64,000 bases of DNA from NCBI GenBank assembly GCA_963726765.1, contig CAVSDH010000015.1, positions 1-64,000 on the forward strand, in the 5' to 3' direction. The translations under genes were made by a program, and so were the position numbers. The first letter of the stretch is position 1; the number at the start of each line of letters is the position of its first letter. The DNA comes from CAIWHR01 sp963726765. GTDB taxonomy: Bacteria > Pseudomonadota > Gammaproteobacteria > Burkholderiales > Casimicrobiaceae. Below, piece by piece: positions 8,411 through 16,779 of the stretch. The notes under the pieces are model-generated. The model was given only the letters and a program-made list of their open reading frames with translations, made no database searches and was not told where the DNA came from.

Positions 8411-9826
8411 ATGGCCTCGCCCAAGCCCCCGCACGTCCCCGCCGCCGGCTGGTCGGGCCGCTTCAGCGAGCCCGTCGCCGAGCGCGTCAAGCGATTCACG
8501 GCGTCGGTTGACTTCGACCGCCGACTGGCCTCCGCGGATATCGCGGGCTCGCTGGCCCACGCCCGCATGCTGGCGTCAGTGGGCGTCCTGTCCGCCGCCG
8601 ACCTCTCGGCCATCGAGCGCGGACTGGAGTCGATTCGCGGCGAGATCGAGCGCGGCGCGTTCGCGTGGTCGCGCGACCTCGAGGACGTCCACCTCAACAT
8701 CGAGCACCGGCTGACGGCCCTCGTCGGCGACGCGGGCAAGCGCCTGCATACGGCGCGCTCGCGCAACGATCAGGTTGCGACCGACCTGCGGCTCTGGCTT
8801 CGCGGCGCGATCGACGACCTCGGCGGCGAACTCGCCGGCCTGCGCCGCGCGTTGCTCGACCTGGCCGATCGACATGCGGACACGATCATGCCGGGCTTCA
8901 CCCACCTGCAGGTCGCGCAGCCCGTCACCTTCGGCCACCATCTGATGGCGTACGACGCGATGCTCGCCCGCGACATGGAGCGCCTTGCCGACTGCCGCGG
9001 CCGCGTCAACCGGCTGCCGCTCGGCGCCGCCGCGCTGGCCGGCACGAGCTATCCGATCGACCGCGAGCGGGTTGCGACGGAGCTCGGCTTCGAGGGCCTG
9101 TGCCCCAATTCGCTCGACGCCGTGTCGGACCGCGATTTCGCGATCGAATTCGCCGCCGCCTCGACACTCGTGATGCTGCACCTGTCGCGCTTCGCCGAGG
9201 AGCTCGTCCTGTGGACGAATCCGCGTTTCGCGTTCGTGCGCCTCGCCGACCGTTTCTGCACCGGCAGTTCCATCATGCCGCAGAAGAAGAACCCGGATGT
9301 TCCGGAGCTCGTGCGCGGCAAGACCGGGCGCGTCGTGGGTGGCCTGATGGGCCTCGTCACGCTGATGAAGGGCCAGCCGCTCGCATACAACAAGGATAAC
9401 CAGGAAGACAAGGAGCCGTTGTTCGACACGGTCGATACGCTCGCCGATACGCTCGCGATCATGACCGACCTGGTCGCGACCGGCATCGAGGTCGACGGCG
9501 CACGAATGCGCGCCGCCGCGCGCGAAGGCTACGCGACGGCCACCGATCTCGCCGACTACCTCGTGCGCAACGGCATGCCGTTCCGCGACGCGCACGAGGC
9601 GGTCGCCCGCGCGGTCCGCCACGCCGAAGCGAAGGGTGTCGACCTTTCGGACCTGCCGCTTGCCGAACTGCGTGGGTTTGCGCCCACCATCGGCGAAGAC
9701 GTCTTCGGCGTGCTGACCCTCGAAGGTTCGGTCGCGAGCCGGGATCACGTCGGGGGCACCGCGCCGCGGCAGGTGCGCGCCGCCATTGCGATGGCGCGGG
9801 CAGCGCTCGGCGCGTCCGCCGCGTGA
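8411..9826 (+). CDS. argH: Argininosuccinate lyase
   Basis: Last step of arginine synthesis: cleaves argininosuccinate to arginine and fumarate in the cytosol. 471 aa, typical length. Visible are the substrate segments SRNDQVATDLRLW and GFTHLQVAQP, and the fumarase/aspartase superfamily signature GSSIMPQKKNP. ATG 8411 is chosen to give the family N-terminus; an upstream in-frame GTG (8384) would add nine residues. The 164-bp gap to algZ must hold both divergent promoters. The following dehydrogenase gene starts about 33 bp downstream. Confidence 0.95.
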   Translation: MASPKPPHVPAAGWSGRFSEPVAERVKRFTASVDFDRRLASADIAGSLAHARMLASVGVLSAADLSAIERGLESIRGEIERGAFAWSRDLEDVHLNIEHRLTALVGDAGKRLHTARSRNDQVATDLRLWLRGAIDDLGGELAGLRRALLDLADRHADTIMPGFTHLQVAQPVTFGHHLMAYDAMLARDMERLADCRGRVNRLPLGAAALAGTSYPIDRERVATELGFEGLCPNSLDAVSDRDFAIEFAAASTLVMLHLSRFAEELVLWTNPRFAFVRLADRFCTGSSIMPQKKNPDVPELVRGKTGRVVGGLMGLVTLMKGQPLAYNKDNQEDKEPLFDTVDTLADTLAIMTDLVATGIEVDGARMRAAAREGYATATDLADYLVRNGMPFRDAHEAVARAVRHAEAKGVDLSDLPLAELRGFAPTIGEDVFGVLTLEGSVASRDHVGGTAPRQVRAAIAMARAALGASAA

Positions 9827-9859
9827 CGAACCTGCCGTGAACGCGCATCGGAGCTGACG

Positions 9860-10738
9860 GTGGACGCAAGAAACGTGGCTTTCCTCGGACTCGGCGTCAT
9901 GGGCTACCCGATGGCCGGACACTTGGCGTTGGCAGGACATCGCGTGACCGTCTACAACCGGACGCAGGCGACGGCCGCGAAATGGGTCGCGCAGCATCGC
10001 GGACAGTCCGCAGCCACACCCGCGGCCGCGGCCGCGAACGCCGATCTCGTGATGATGTGCGTCGGCAACGACGACGACGTGCGCGCCGTCGTGCTCGGCG
10101 CCGACGGCGCACTGTCGACGATGCGCTCCGGGACAGTGCTGGTCGACCACACCACCGCCTCCGCGCAGGTCGCGCGCGAGGTTCACGCGGCAGCGGCGAC
10201 GAAGGGCGTCGGCTTCATCGATGCTCCCGTCTCCGGCGGACAGGCGGGCGCCGAGAACGGCAAGCTCACCGTCATGTGCGGCGGCGATGCCCCGGTATTC
10301 GCGCGCGCGGAGCCGGTGCTCGCTCACTACGCGCGTGCGGTCACGTTGCTCGGCGGTCCGGGCAGCGGGCAACTCACGAAGATGGTCAACCAGATCTGCA
10401 TCGCCGGCATGGCGCAGGCGCTGGCCGAAGGCATCAGCTTCGCCGAGAAGGCCGGGCTCGACGTGCTGGCCGTGCTGGACGTCATCGGCAAGGGCGCGGC
10501 GCAGTCGTGGCAAATGGACAATCGCGGCAAGACGATGGCGGCCGACCAGTTCGACTTCGGCTTTGCCGTCGACTGGATGCGCAAGGATCTGTCCATCTGC
10601 CTCGCGGAGGCCCGGGCCAACGGCGCGCAGCTTCCGGTCACGGCGCTGGTCGACCAGTTCTACGCCAGGTTGCAGGCGATGGGCGGCGGGCGACTCGATA
10701 CGTCGAGTCTCATTCGCCTGCTGCGCGAGCGGAGATGA
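9860..10738 (+). CDS. NAD(P)-dependent 3-hydroxyisobutyrate dehydrogenase-family oxidoreductase
   Basis: Beta-hydroxyacid dehydrogenase of 292 aa. The Rossmann motif FLGLGVMGYPMAGHL sits at the N-terminus, the substrate motif FIDAPVSGGQAGAENGKLTVM in the middle, and the catalytic lysine motif GQLTKMVNQ follows. Substrates in the family include 3-hydroxyisobutyrate, tartronate semialdehyde and glyoxylate; which applies is unknown. The start is GTG with GGAG about 9 nt upstream. The stop codon overlaps the next start as ATGA, so the PCuAC-like gene is probably translationally coupled. Confidence 0.9.
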   Translation: MDARNVAFLGLGVMGYPMAGHLALAGHRVTVYNRTQATAAKWVAQHRGQSAATPAAAAANADLVMMCVGNDDDVRAVVLGADGALSTMRSGTVLVDHTTASAQVAREVHAAAATKGVGFIDAPVSGGQAGAENGKLTVMCGGDAPVFARAEPVLAHYARAVTLLGGPGSGQLTKMVNQICIAGMAQALAEGISFAEKAGLDVLAVLDVIGKGAAQSWQMDNRGKTMAADQFDFGFAVDWMRKDLSICLAEARANGAQLPVTALVDQFYARLQAMGGGRLDTSSLIRLLRERR

Positions 10739-11221
10739 CCGGCCTGCTCAGATCCGCCCGCTTCGCCGTGCTGACGGCGTTTCTCGCCTGCCTTGGCAGC
10801 ATCGGCCGCCGCGGCCGACATCGCGCTGAAAAACGCCTGGATGCAGCCTGCGCGTTCGGGGGCGGCGAAGGCCGAGATCTACGTCGACATTCGCACCGAC
10901 ATTCCGCTGAAGCTCGTCGGGGCGACCTCGCCGCTTGCGAAGTCGGTGGCGTTGGTGCTGGTCGACCGTAACCCCGACGGTTCGGTCGCGGAGACAGCCG
11001 TCGCCGAGATCGAGCTCCCCGGCGGAAAGGAAACGCGATTCGCCTACGGCGGCGACCGGCTGGAGCTGCGCGACGTTGCCCAGGATCTCTTCCCCGGCGC
11101 TTCGGTGCCCCTGACATTGCGATTCTTCGAGCGACCGGACAAGACGACCTCGGTTGAGATCGACGTCCTGGTCCGGCGCGCGAATCCGCCGCCTGAGCAA
11201 CCCGGCGCAAAGCCGGGTTAG
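10735..11221 (+). CDS. PCuAC-like (DUF461) periplasmic protein without copper ligands; frameshifted in signal peptide
   Basis: The mature part resembles the PCu(A)C copper-chaperone domain: IALKNAWMQPARSGAAKAEIYVDI, then GATSPLAKSVAL and IELPGGKE. The histidine and methionine residues that bind Cu(I) in the family (HX10MX21HXM) are missing; the positions read ALVLVDR and LELRD. The signal peptide (MTGLLRSARFAVLTAFLAC) is in another frame. Removing one C near 10791 joins it to LAASAAAADIA and gives a normal exported protein. The start overlaps the dehydrogenase stop (ATGA). Probable role: extracytoplasmic, function unknown; the lost ligands argue against copper delivery. Confidence 0.72.
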
Positions 11222-11255
11222 CGTCGACATTTGCCGCATCGCGCTACGCGGCGAT

Positions 11256-11693
11256 TCAGGCGCCGGCAGGAACGCGATCCGCGTCGAAAACGGCCAATTC
11301 GTGGGTGATTTCGGCGGTCTCGGCGAGCATGATGGTCGCCGAGCAGTACTTTTCCTTGGAAAGCTTTACCGCCCTCTCGACATGCCGTTTCTCGAGCCCG
11401 CGTCCGGCGACCGCGTAGCGCAGGTGGATTTTCGTGAACACTCGCGGGTCCGTCGCCGCGCGCTCGGCGTCGGCCTCGACCACGCAGTCCGAAACGGGCT
11501 GCCTTGCCTTTCGGAGGATGTGGACGACGTCGAACGCCGAGCAGGCGGCCGCCCCCATCAAGACGAGCTCGACGGGTCGAACGCCGAGGTTCCGTCCGCC
11601 ATGTTCCGGCGCGCCGTCGATGACCACGGCGTGTCCGCTCCCGGATTCACCGACGAAGCTGACGCCGTCTATCAGTTTTATCTTTGTTTTCAT
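11256..11693 (-). CDS. OsmC/Ohr-superfamily protein, YhfA-like
   Basis: 145-aa OsmC-fold protein. The sequence follows E. coli YhfA closely: GVSFVGESGSGH, VELVLMGAAACSAFDVV, RQPVSDC and SKEKYCSA. The two cysteines of the peroxidatic pair (in AACSAFD and SDC) are kept, so thiol peroxidase activity is possible, though YhfA itself is not well characterised. ATG 11693 is chosen; an upstream TTG would add eight residues. Convergent with the PCuAC-like gene and divergent from rplM. Confidence 0.87.
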   Translation of the reverse strand: MKTKIKLIDGVSFVGESGSGHAVVIDGAPEHGGRNLGVRPVELVLMGAAACSAFDVVHILRKARQPVSDCVVEADAERAATDPRVFTKIHLRYAVAGRGLEKRHVERAVKLSKEKYCSATIMLAETAEITHELAVFDADRVPAGA

Positions 11694-11877
11694 GATGTTG
11701 AATATATGTGCCCGCAACGCCCCGGAAAGTGCCGGTCAGTGGGCGCTTACTCAGGACCGGCCCTCGCCCGCCTACCGCGATTGTGCGGTGCGGGTATCCC
11801 CAATTCAATGCCGGTCCGCGCAGAACCGACAGAAGATCGGCAAGCGCGCACGTTCCCGCCGCGCGGAGCAGCTCGCC

Positions 11878-11907
11878 TTGACCGAAATGGCCAAAAACGA
11901 TTATCAT
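11878..11907 (+). promoter_or_regulatory. Candidate sigma-70 promoter of rplM-rpsI
   Basis: TTGACC is followed 17 nt later by TTATCAT, about 50 nt before the rplM start. It lies in the 264-bp gap between the OsmC gene and rplM, the expected place for the operon promoter. Confidence 0.5.
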
Positions 11908-11957
11908 CCAAGACTTTGCTGAAAATGCCCGATTCGGGGAAACACGGGAAAAATCCT

Positions 11958-12386
11958 ATGAAAACCTATTCCGCCAAGCCGCACGAAGTCGCGCGGGATT
12001 GGTTCGTGGTGGACGCCACGGACAAGGTGCTGGGCCGCCTCGCGAGCCAGATCGCGCTCCGCCTGCGCGGCAAGCACAAGCCGATCTTCACGCCGCACGT
12101 CGACACCGGCGATTTCATCGTCGTGACGAACGTCGAGAAGATCCGCGTGACCGGCAACAAGGCCGACGACAAGCTCTACCATCGGCACAGCGGCTACCCG
12201 GGCGGCATCAGCACGACCAACTTTTCCAAGATGCAAGCCCGGTTTCCGGGCCGCGCGCTCGAGAAAGCGGTCAAGGGCATGCTGCCCAAGGGGCCGCTCG
12301 GATACAAGATGCTGAAGAAGCTCAAGTGCTACGCGGGTACCGCGCACCCGCATTCGGCACAGCAACCCAAAACCCTGGACATCTGA
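11958..12386 (+). CDS. rplM: 50S ribosomal protein L13
   Basis: Primary 23S rRNA-binding protein of the large subunit. 142 aa, exactly the usual length, with WFVVDATDKVLGRLAS, LRGKHKPIFTPHVDTGD and the signature MLPKGPLGYKMLKKLKCYAGTAHPH (split here by its end). The start MKTYSAKPHEV is the family standard. It is followed after a few bases by rpsI, the conserved two-gene operon. Confidence 0.98.
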   Translation: MKTYSAKPHEVARDWFVVDATDKVLGRLASQIALRLRGKHKPIFTPHVDTGDFIVVTNVEKIRVTGNKADDKLYHRHSGYPGGISTTNFSKMQARFPGRALEKAVKGMLPKGPLGYKMLKKLKCYAGTAHPHSAQQPKTLDI

Positions 12387-12391
12387 CCCCC

Positions 12392-12784
12392 ATGATCGGC
12401 AACTACTACTACGGCACCGGCCGCCGCAAGAGCGCCGTCGCCCGCGTGTTCCTCAAGAAGGGCACCGGCAACATCGTCGTCAACGAAAAGCCCGCGGATG
12501 TGTTCTTCTCGCGCGACACGGGCCGCATGGTGATCCGCCAGCCGCTGAAGCTCACCAACCACGAAGCGACGTTCGACATCATGATCAACGTCGAGGGCGG
12601 CGGAGAATCCGGGCAGGCCGGCGCGGTGCGCCACGGCATCACCCGCGCGCTGATCGACTACGACGCGGCGCTGAAGCCGACGCTCTCCAAGGCGGGGCTC
12701 GTCACGCGCGACGCACGCGAGGTCGAGCGCAAGAAGGTCGGCCTCCACAAGGCGCGCAAGCGCAAGCAGTTCTCGAAGCGCTGA
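12392..12784 (+). CDS. rpsI: 30S ribosomal protein S9
   Basis: Small-subunit protein whose C-terminal tail reaches the P-site tRNA. 130 aa. Signature GGGESGQAGAVRHGITRAL is intact and the basic tail ends KARKRKQFSKR as in other bacteria. It begins 5 bp after rplM and is closed by a strong terminator. Confidence 0.98.
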   Translation: MIGNYYYGTGRRKSAVARVFLKKGTGNIVVNEKPADVFFSRDTGRMVIRQPLKLTNHEATFDIMINVEGGGESGQAGAVRHGITRALIDYDAALKPTLSKAGLVTRDAREVERKKVGLHKARKRKQFSKR

Positions 12785-12802
12785 CCTGCCCCTGCGCCGA
12801 CG

Positions 12803-12835
12803 CGAAGGCCGCCCGCGAGGCGGCCTTCGTCTTTC
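12803..12835 (+). terminator. Rho-independent terminator of rplM-rpsI
   Basis: An 11-bp perfect stem (cgaaggccgcc / ggcggccttcg) with a 5-nt loop is followed by TCTTTCC. It lies 19 bp after the rpsI stop. Confidence 0.85.
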
Positions 12836-12883
12836 CGGAGACCCGCATGTTGTCATGCCAATGTCATAACAGTGCGGTCCCGG

Positions 12884-12892
12884 TGCTAGAAT
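12884..12892 (+). promoter_or_regulatory. Extended -10 promoter of argC
   Basis: TGCTAGAAT lies 26 nt before the argC start, beyond the rpsI terminator. The same TGCTAGAAT string occurs before the DUF2782 gene at 54456. The -35 region is poor (TGTCAT with a 19-nt spacer), as expected for an extended -10 promoter. Confidence 0.5.
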
Positions 12893-12917
12893 CGGTCGTC
12901 CAGCGAACGAGGCTTCC

Positions 12918-13961
12918 ATGATCAAGATCGGCATCGTCGGCGGCACCGGGTATACGGGTGTCGAGCTGCTGCGCCTGCTTGCATCCCATCCCGACGCCGA
13001 GGTCAGGGCCATCACCTCGCGCAAGGACGCGGGAACGAAGGTCGCGTCCATGTTCCCGAGCCTGCGCGGTCCCGCGACCAAGCTGCGCGACCTCGAATTC
13101 TCGAATCCTGCCGACACCGATCTCGGGTCCTGCGACGTCGTGTTCTTCGCGACCCCGCATGGCGTCGCGATGGCGCAGGCACGCCACCTCGTCGCGAAGG
13201 GGACGAAAATCATCGACCTTGCGGCCGATTTCCGGCTCAAGGACACCGCCGTGTTCGAGCAGTGGTACGGGATGCCGCACACGTGCCCGGACCTTCTCGC
13301 GGAATCCGTCTATGGCCTCCCCGAAGTCAATCGCGAGGCGATCCGCAAGGCGCGCATCGTCGGCAATCCCGGCTGTTACCCGACGGCGGTGCAACTTGGC
13401 TTCCTGCCGTTGATCGAGGCGGGAATCGTCGACACGCAGCATCTCATCGCCGACTGCGCCTCGGGAGTGTCGGGAGCAGGGCGCAAGGCCGAGATGGGAC
13501 TGATCTTCAGCGAGGCCAGCGACAACTTCGCGGCCTACGGCGTCAAGGGCCACCGGCACCACCCGGAGATCGTCCAGGGTCTTGCCGCGGCAGCCGGCGG
13601 CGCGGTGAAGCTCGTCTTCACGCCGCATCTGACGCCGATGATCCGCGGCATTCTTGCGACGCTTTACGCGCCGCTGAAGCGCACCGACATCGATCTGCAG
13701 GCGCTCTACGAGAAACGGTACGCCGGCGAACCGTTCGTCGACGTCATGCCGGCGGGCAGCGCTCCGGACACCCGCAGCGTGCGCGCGGCGAACGTCTGCC
13801 GGATCGCCGTGCACCGGCCGCAAGGCGGGGACATCGCCATGGTGATCGCCGTCGAGGACAACCTCGTCAAGGGCGCGGCCGGCCAGGCCATCCAGAACAT
13901 GAATCTGATGTTCGGGCTCCCCGAAACGACGGGCCTGACCGCAGCGCCGGTCCTGCCCTGA
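12918..13961 (+). CDS. argC: N-acetyl-gamma-glutamyl-phosphate reductase
   Basis: Third step of arginine synthesis: NADPH-dependent reduction of N-acetylglutamyl phosphate to the semialdehyde. 347 aa, long (type 1) form. The NADP-binding GGTGYTGVELLRLL, the catalytic Cys153 in GNPGCYPT and the later HRHHPEI histidine are present. Together with argH and argA it is the third arginine gene in the window, none adjacent to another. The DUF6776 and bactofilin genes follow. Confidence 0.97.
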   Translation: MIKIGIVGGTGYTGVELLRLLASHPDAEVRAITSRKDAGTKVASMFPSLRGPATKLRDLEFSNPADTDLGSCDVVFFATPHGVAMAQARHLVAKGTKIIDLAADFRLKDTAVFEQWYGMPHTCPDLLAESVYGLPEVNREAIRKARIVGNPGCYPTAVQLGFLPLIEAGIVDTQHLIADCASGVSGAGRKAEMGLIFSEASDNFAAYGVKGHRHHPEIVQGLAAAAGGAVKLVFTPHLTPMIRGILATLYAPLKRTDIDLQALYEKRYAGEPFVDVMPAGSAPDTRSVRAANVCRIAVHRPQGGDIAMVIAVEDNLVKGAAGQAIQNMNLMFGLPETTGLTAAPVLP

Positions 13962-13966
13962 CTCCC

Positions 13967-14746
13967 GTGGCGCTGCCAGCCTCGTGGCGCCGTGCGCGCC
14001 AGTTCTTCCGGCACTTCAGGATCGACGCGCCGCGGATGGCGGTACGCGCGCGCCTGCCCTGGCCGTGGCGCGCGACGGCCGCGCTCGCGCTGCTCGCGAT
14101 CGTCGCCGGCATGTGGTGGTGGGGCTACGATTTCGGGCAGATCTTCGGCGGCTTCAATCGCAAGGAGACCTTGGCGAAGGTCGAGACCCTCGAGGGCGAC
14201 AACGCGAAGCTTCACGCCGACGTGACCGCCCTCCGCGCCCGGAATTCGCAGCTGGAAAGCGAGCTGGCGATGACCGCCGGTGCGCAGGCCACGCTGTCGA
14301 AGCAGGCACTCGAGCTCATGGGGGAGAATTCGCAGCTCAAGGAAGAGCTGTCGTTCCTGCAGAAACTCGTCTCCGATTCGAGCAAGCAGGTCGGGCTTTC
14401 GATCCCGCGCCTCACCCTCGAGCGGGAGCGCGCAGACGCGTGGCATTACCGCGTTCTCGTGGTGCGCGGCGGGGCGCCGCGAGACGATTTCGAGGGCGCG
14501 CTTACCCTGCAGGCGACGGTCCTGCCGGTGCCCGTCGACGGCGTGGCCGCGCGCCCGACGGTCGTGACCCTGCCGGACGAGCAGCCCGACTCGGCGCCAG
14601 CAATGAAGCTCAAATTCAAGTATTATCAGCGGCTTGAAGGGACGATCCCGGTCCCGCCCGATGCCCAGGTGCGGTCGGTGACCGTACGCGCCTTCGAGGC
14701 GGGCCAAACCAGCGCGCGGGCGAGCCGGACGCTTGTGATCCCCTGA
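13967..14746 (+). CDS. DUF6776-type membrane-anchored coiled-coil protein
   Basis: 259-aa protein with one transmembrane helix (ATAALALLAIVAGMWWWGY, about residues 40-58), then a coiled coil (roughly 65-140, VETLEGDNAKLHADVTALRARN) and a C-terminal beta-rich region. It sits between argC and a bactofilin gene, as its relatives do in many betaproteobacteria, which suggests a link to the cell envelope or the bactofilin scaffold. The start is uncertain: GTG 13967 keeps the RRARQFFRHFRIDAPRMAVR segment seen in relatives; ATG 14036 is the alternative. Function unknown. Confidence 0.78.
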   Translation: MALPASWRRARQFFRHFRIDAPRMAVRARLPWPWRATAALALLAIVAGMWWWGYDFGQIFGGFNRKETLAKVETLEGDNAKLHADVTALRARNSQLESELAMTAGAQATLSKQALELMGENSQLKEELSFLQKLVSDSSKQVGLSIPRLTLERERADAWHYRVLVVRGGAPRDDFEGALTLQATVLPVPVDGVAARPTVVTLPDEQPDSAPAMKLKFKYYQRLEGTIPVPPDAQVRSVTVRAFEAGQTSARASRTLVIP

Positions 14747-14756
14747 GGAGTGCCCC

Positions 14757-15164
14757 ATGTTCGAGCGCAGGAAGCATACGCCGCCGCAGAAGCGGATCGA
14801 CAGCCTGATCGGGGCGGGGACCACCGTCGACGGGGACGTCAATTTCAAGGGCGGGCTGCGAATCGACGGCATCGTGCACGGGAATGTCATTTCGTCGGAC
14901 GGCGAGCCGGGCACGCTCGTCATCAGCGAGCAGGCGCGCGTCGATGGTGAAATTCGCGTGTCGCACATCGTCATCAACGGGACTGTCAACGGGCCGGTGT
15001 CCGCGGACGACTATCTCGAACTGCAGGCCCATTCGCGTGTCTCCGGGGATGTGACCTACAAGACGCTCGAAATGCACGTCGGCGCGGTGGTCGAAGGGCG
15101 ACTCAACCACACCGAACCCGGGTCTGCTTCGGTGGTCGAATTGAAACGGGTGGCATCGGAATGA
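14757..15164 (+). CDS. Bactofilin (polymer-forming cytoskeletal protein)
   Basis: 135-aa DUF583/bactofilin. The core is a right-handed beta-helix of short hydrophobic repeats (GTTVDGDVNFKGGLRIDGIV, TLVISEQARVDGEI, HIVINGTVNGPV). Bactofilins self-assemble into nucleotide-free filaments that place envelope enzymes or shape the cell. A GAGGAG ribosome site precedes ATG 14757. The upstream DUF6776 membrane protein could be its membrane partner (inference). Confidence 0.92.
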   Translation: MFERRKHTPPQKRIDSLIGAGTTVDGDVNFKGGLRIDGIVHGNVISSDGEPGTLVISEQARVDGEIRVSHIVINGTVNGPVSADDYLELQAHSRVSGDVTYKTLEMHVGAVVEGRLNHTEPGSASVVELKRVASE

Positions 15165-15279
15165 TGCTTTCGGAAGAGGCATGCCGGGCGGCGAGCCCGG
15201 CTGACCCCGCGGATTGCAGGGTTGCGACACCCCGCGCGCAAAGCCGATAATGAACCAGCGTCAAACGCAAGGAGCAACG

Positions 15280-15630
15280 ATGAATGACATGACCGAGATG
15301 CCCGCGCCACTGGTCTTCTCCGACAGCGCCGCCGAAAAAGTGAAGTCGCTGATCGAGGAGGAAGGCAATGCCGACCTCAAGCTGCGCGTGTTCGTGACGG
15401 GCGGCGGCTGCTCCGGCTTCCAGTACGGGTTCACGTTCGACGAAGTCGTCAACGAGGACGACACGGCGATGGTGAAGAACGGCGTGACGCTGCTCATCGA
15501 TCCGATGAGCTACCAGTACCTGGTCGGCGCCGAGATCGATTACACCGAGGGGCTCGAGGGCGCGCAGTTCGTCATCAAGAATCCGAACGCGACCACCACC
15601 TGCGGCTGCGGCTCGTCGTTCTCGGCCTGA
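15280..15630 (+). CDS. erpA: Iron-sulfur cluster insertion protein ErpA
   Basis: A-type Fe-S carrier that delivers clusters to apoproteins. 116 aa with the three conserved cysteines: C44 in GGGCSGF, and C108 and C110 in TTCGCGSSFSA at the C-terminus. AAGGAG lies 6 nt before ATG 15280; an upstream in-frame reading is not needed. It closes the argC-bactofilin gene run and is followed by a strong terminator. Confidence 0.96.
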   Translation: MNDMTEMPAPLVFSDSAAEKVKSLIEEEGNADLKLRVFVTGGGCSGFQYGFTFDEVVNEDDTAMVKNGVTLLIDPMSYQYLVGAEIDYTEGLEGAQFVIKNPNATTTCGCGSSFSA

Positions 15631-15651
15631 TCACCGAAGCCCGGCAAGCGC

Positions 15652-15676
15652 AAACGGGGCCCGCGGGCCCCGTTTT
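15652..15676 (+). terminator. Rho-independent terminator after erpA
   Basis: The inverted repeat aaacggggccc / gggccccgttt with TTTT on the right arm lies 22 bp after the erpA stop. The A-tract on the left makes it usable from either side. Confidence 0.85.
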
Positions 15677-16049
15677 CCATTTCAATGACGGTTGCGCCGG
15701 TCCCGCGTGGCGGCCGGCGCGGCCGGTCCGGGAGTCTGGACGGCGCAGGCACTCCGGCACAGCGAGCGAGCGGTCCAACGCTTCCCTGCCCGAACCCGCC
15801 GGTTTCACGGCGGCCGGATCCCTCGCCCCGTCGGCGACGCCTCCGCGCCGTCGCAAGGATCAGCGTCTTGTCGCCCGTGGCGGCGGTCTGTCGCCGGGCT
15901 GCCGCGGCCGTTCGGGTCTCCCCTAGGATCCGCATCGTAGGGCGGGCCTCGGTGCGGCGGTCGACCGCGACCGACCGCCCCCGATACCTCTCAACGCGGG
16001 TCTCCACGACCCGAATGGGCGACACCGTAGGTCAACACTCGAGGAGATC
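15677..16049. other. 373-bp intergenic stretch without a recognisable gene
   Basis: No frame here shows a family-like protein. An 8-bp inverted repeat (ggcggtcg 15956-15963, cgaccgcc 15972-15979) has no T-tract. The right end carries GAGGAG just before ATG 16050. Confidence 0.5.
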
Positions 16050-16779
16050 ATGCGGCGAACGATCATCGTCTTGCTTGCATGCGCCCCGGCGTGGGCGTCG
16101 GGCACCGAGGACGCACCCTCGGGCCGCTGGGAAGGACTGGCCAATATTCCGGGCAGAGCCACTGCCGCTCGTCGTGGATCTTGCCAGGGAAGGCGCCGGC
16201 CCGTGGGCCGGGTCGCTCATCGTTCCCGGGCTCGGCATCAAGGGCGCTTCGCTGTCGAACATCGTCGTCACCGACGCCGAGGTCGCGTTCGACGTCGTCA
16301 ATGCGCTCGCCGGCCCGCCTTCCGGACCGGCAGCATTCAGGGCGCGCATGACGGCCGACGGCCGGATGGCGGGCGAAATGCGGCAGGCCGGCAACGTGGC
16401 GAGCTTTTCACTCGCGAAGGTCGGGCCGGCGCAGGTCGAAATGCCCGCTCGCAGCACACCGGTCAGCCGCGAGCTCGCCGCGCAGTGGAAAGGCGAATAC
16501 GAGCTCGGCGGCTACCCGCGCCTCGTCACGATCACTCTCGAGCATCACGACGGCGCCGGCACGACCGCCAGGTTCGTCATCGTCGGCAAGCGAACGACGG
16601 AGCTTCCGGTCGACCTCGTCCTTCAGGACGGCGACTTCCTGCGCATCGAGTCGCAGGCGAACCAGGTCGCGTTCGAAGGACGCATCGCCAAGGAAGGCGG
16701 GGAGATCGCCGGCACTCTCGAAATGGGACCGCTCGAACTGCCCCTGGTGTTGCGCCGCGCCGTCGGGAGTCCGTCATGA
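16050..16779 (+). CDS. Exported beta-rich hydrolase-associated-domain protein; frameshifted
   Basis: The signal peptide MRRTIIVLLACAPAWA is followed by SGRWEGLANIPG. The frame then breaks near 16160 (one extra C) and continues with LPLVVDLAREGAGPWAGSLIVPGLGIKGASLSNIVV to a stop at 16779. The repaired protein is about 242 aa, with two copies of a lipocalin-like beta domain (the second from ELAAQWKGEYELGGYPRLVTITLEHH). This domain is often found attached to secreted serine hydrolases, but no hydrolase domain is present. The stop overlaps the start of the beta-propeller gene (ATGA), so the two are probably coupled. Function unknown. Confidence 0.7.

Noticed and set aside
8576..10513. 645-aa minus-strand open frame opposite argH and the dehydrogenase
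   Set aside because: Antisense shadow; both plus-strand genes have full family signatures.
11199..11221. Hairpin aacccggc/gccgggtt at the end of the PCuAC-like gene as a terminator
   Set aside because: No T-tract follows on either strand, so it is too weak to call.
11154..12386. A 410-aa protein ending in ribosomal protein L13
   Set aside because: L13 starts at 11958 with the standard N-terminus; the upstream frame is open by chance and overlaps the OsmC gene.
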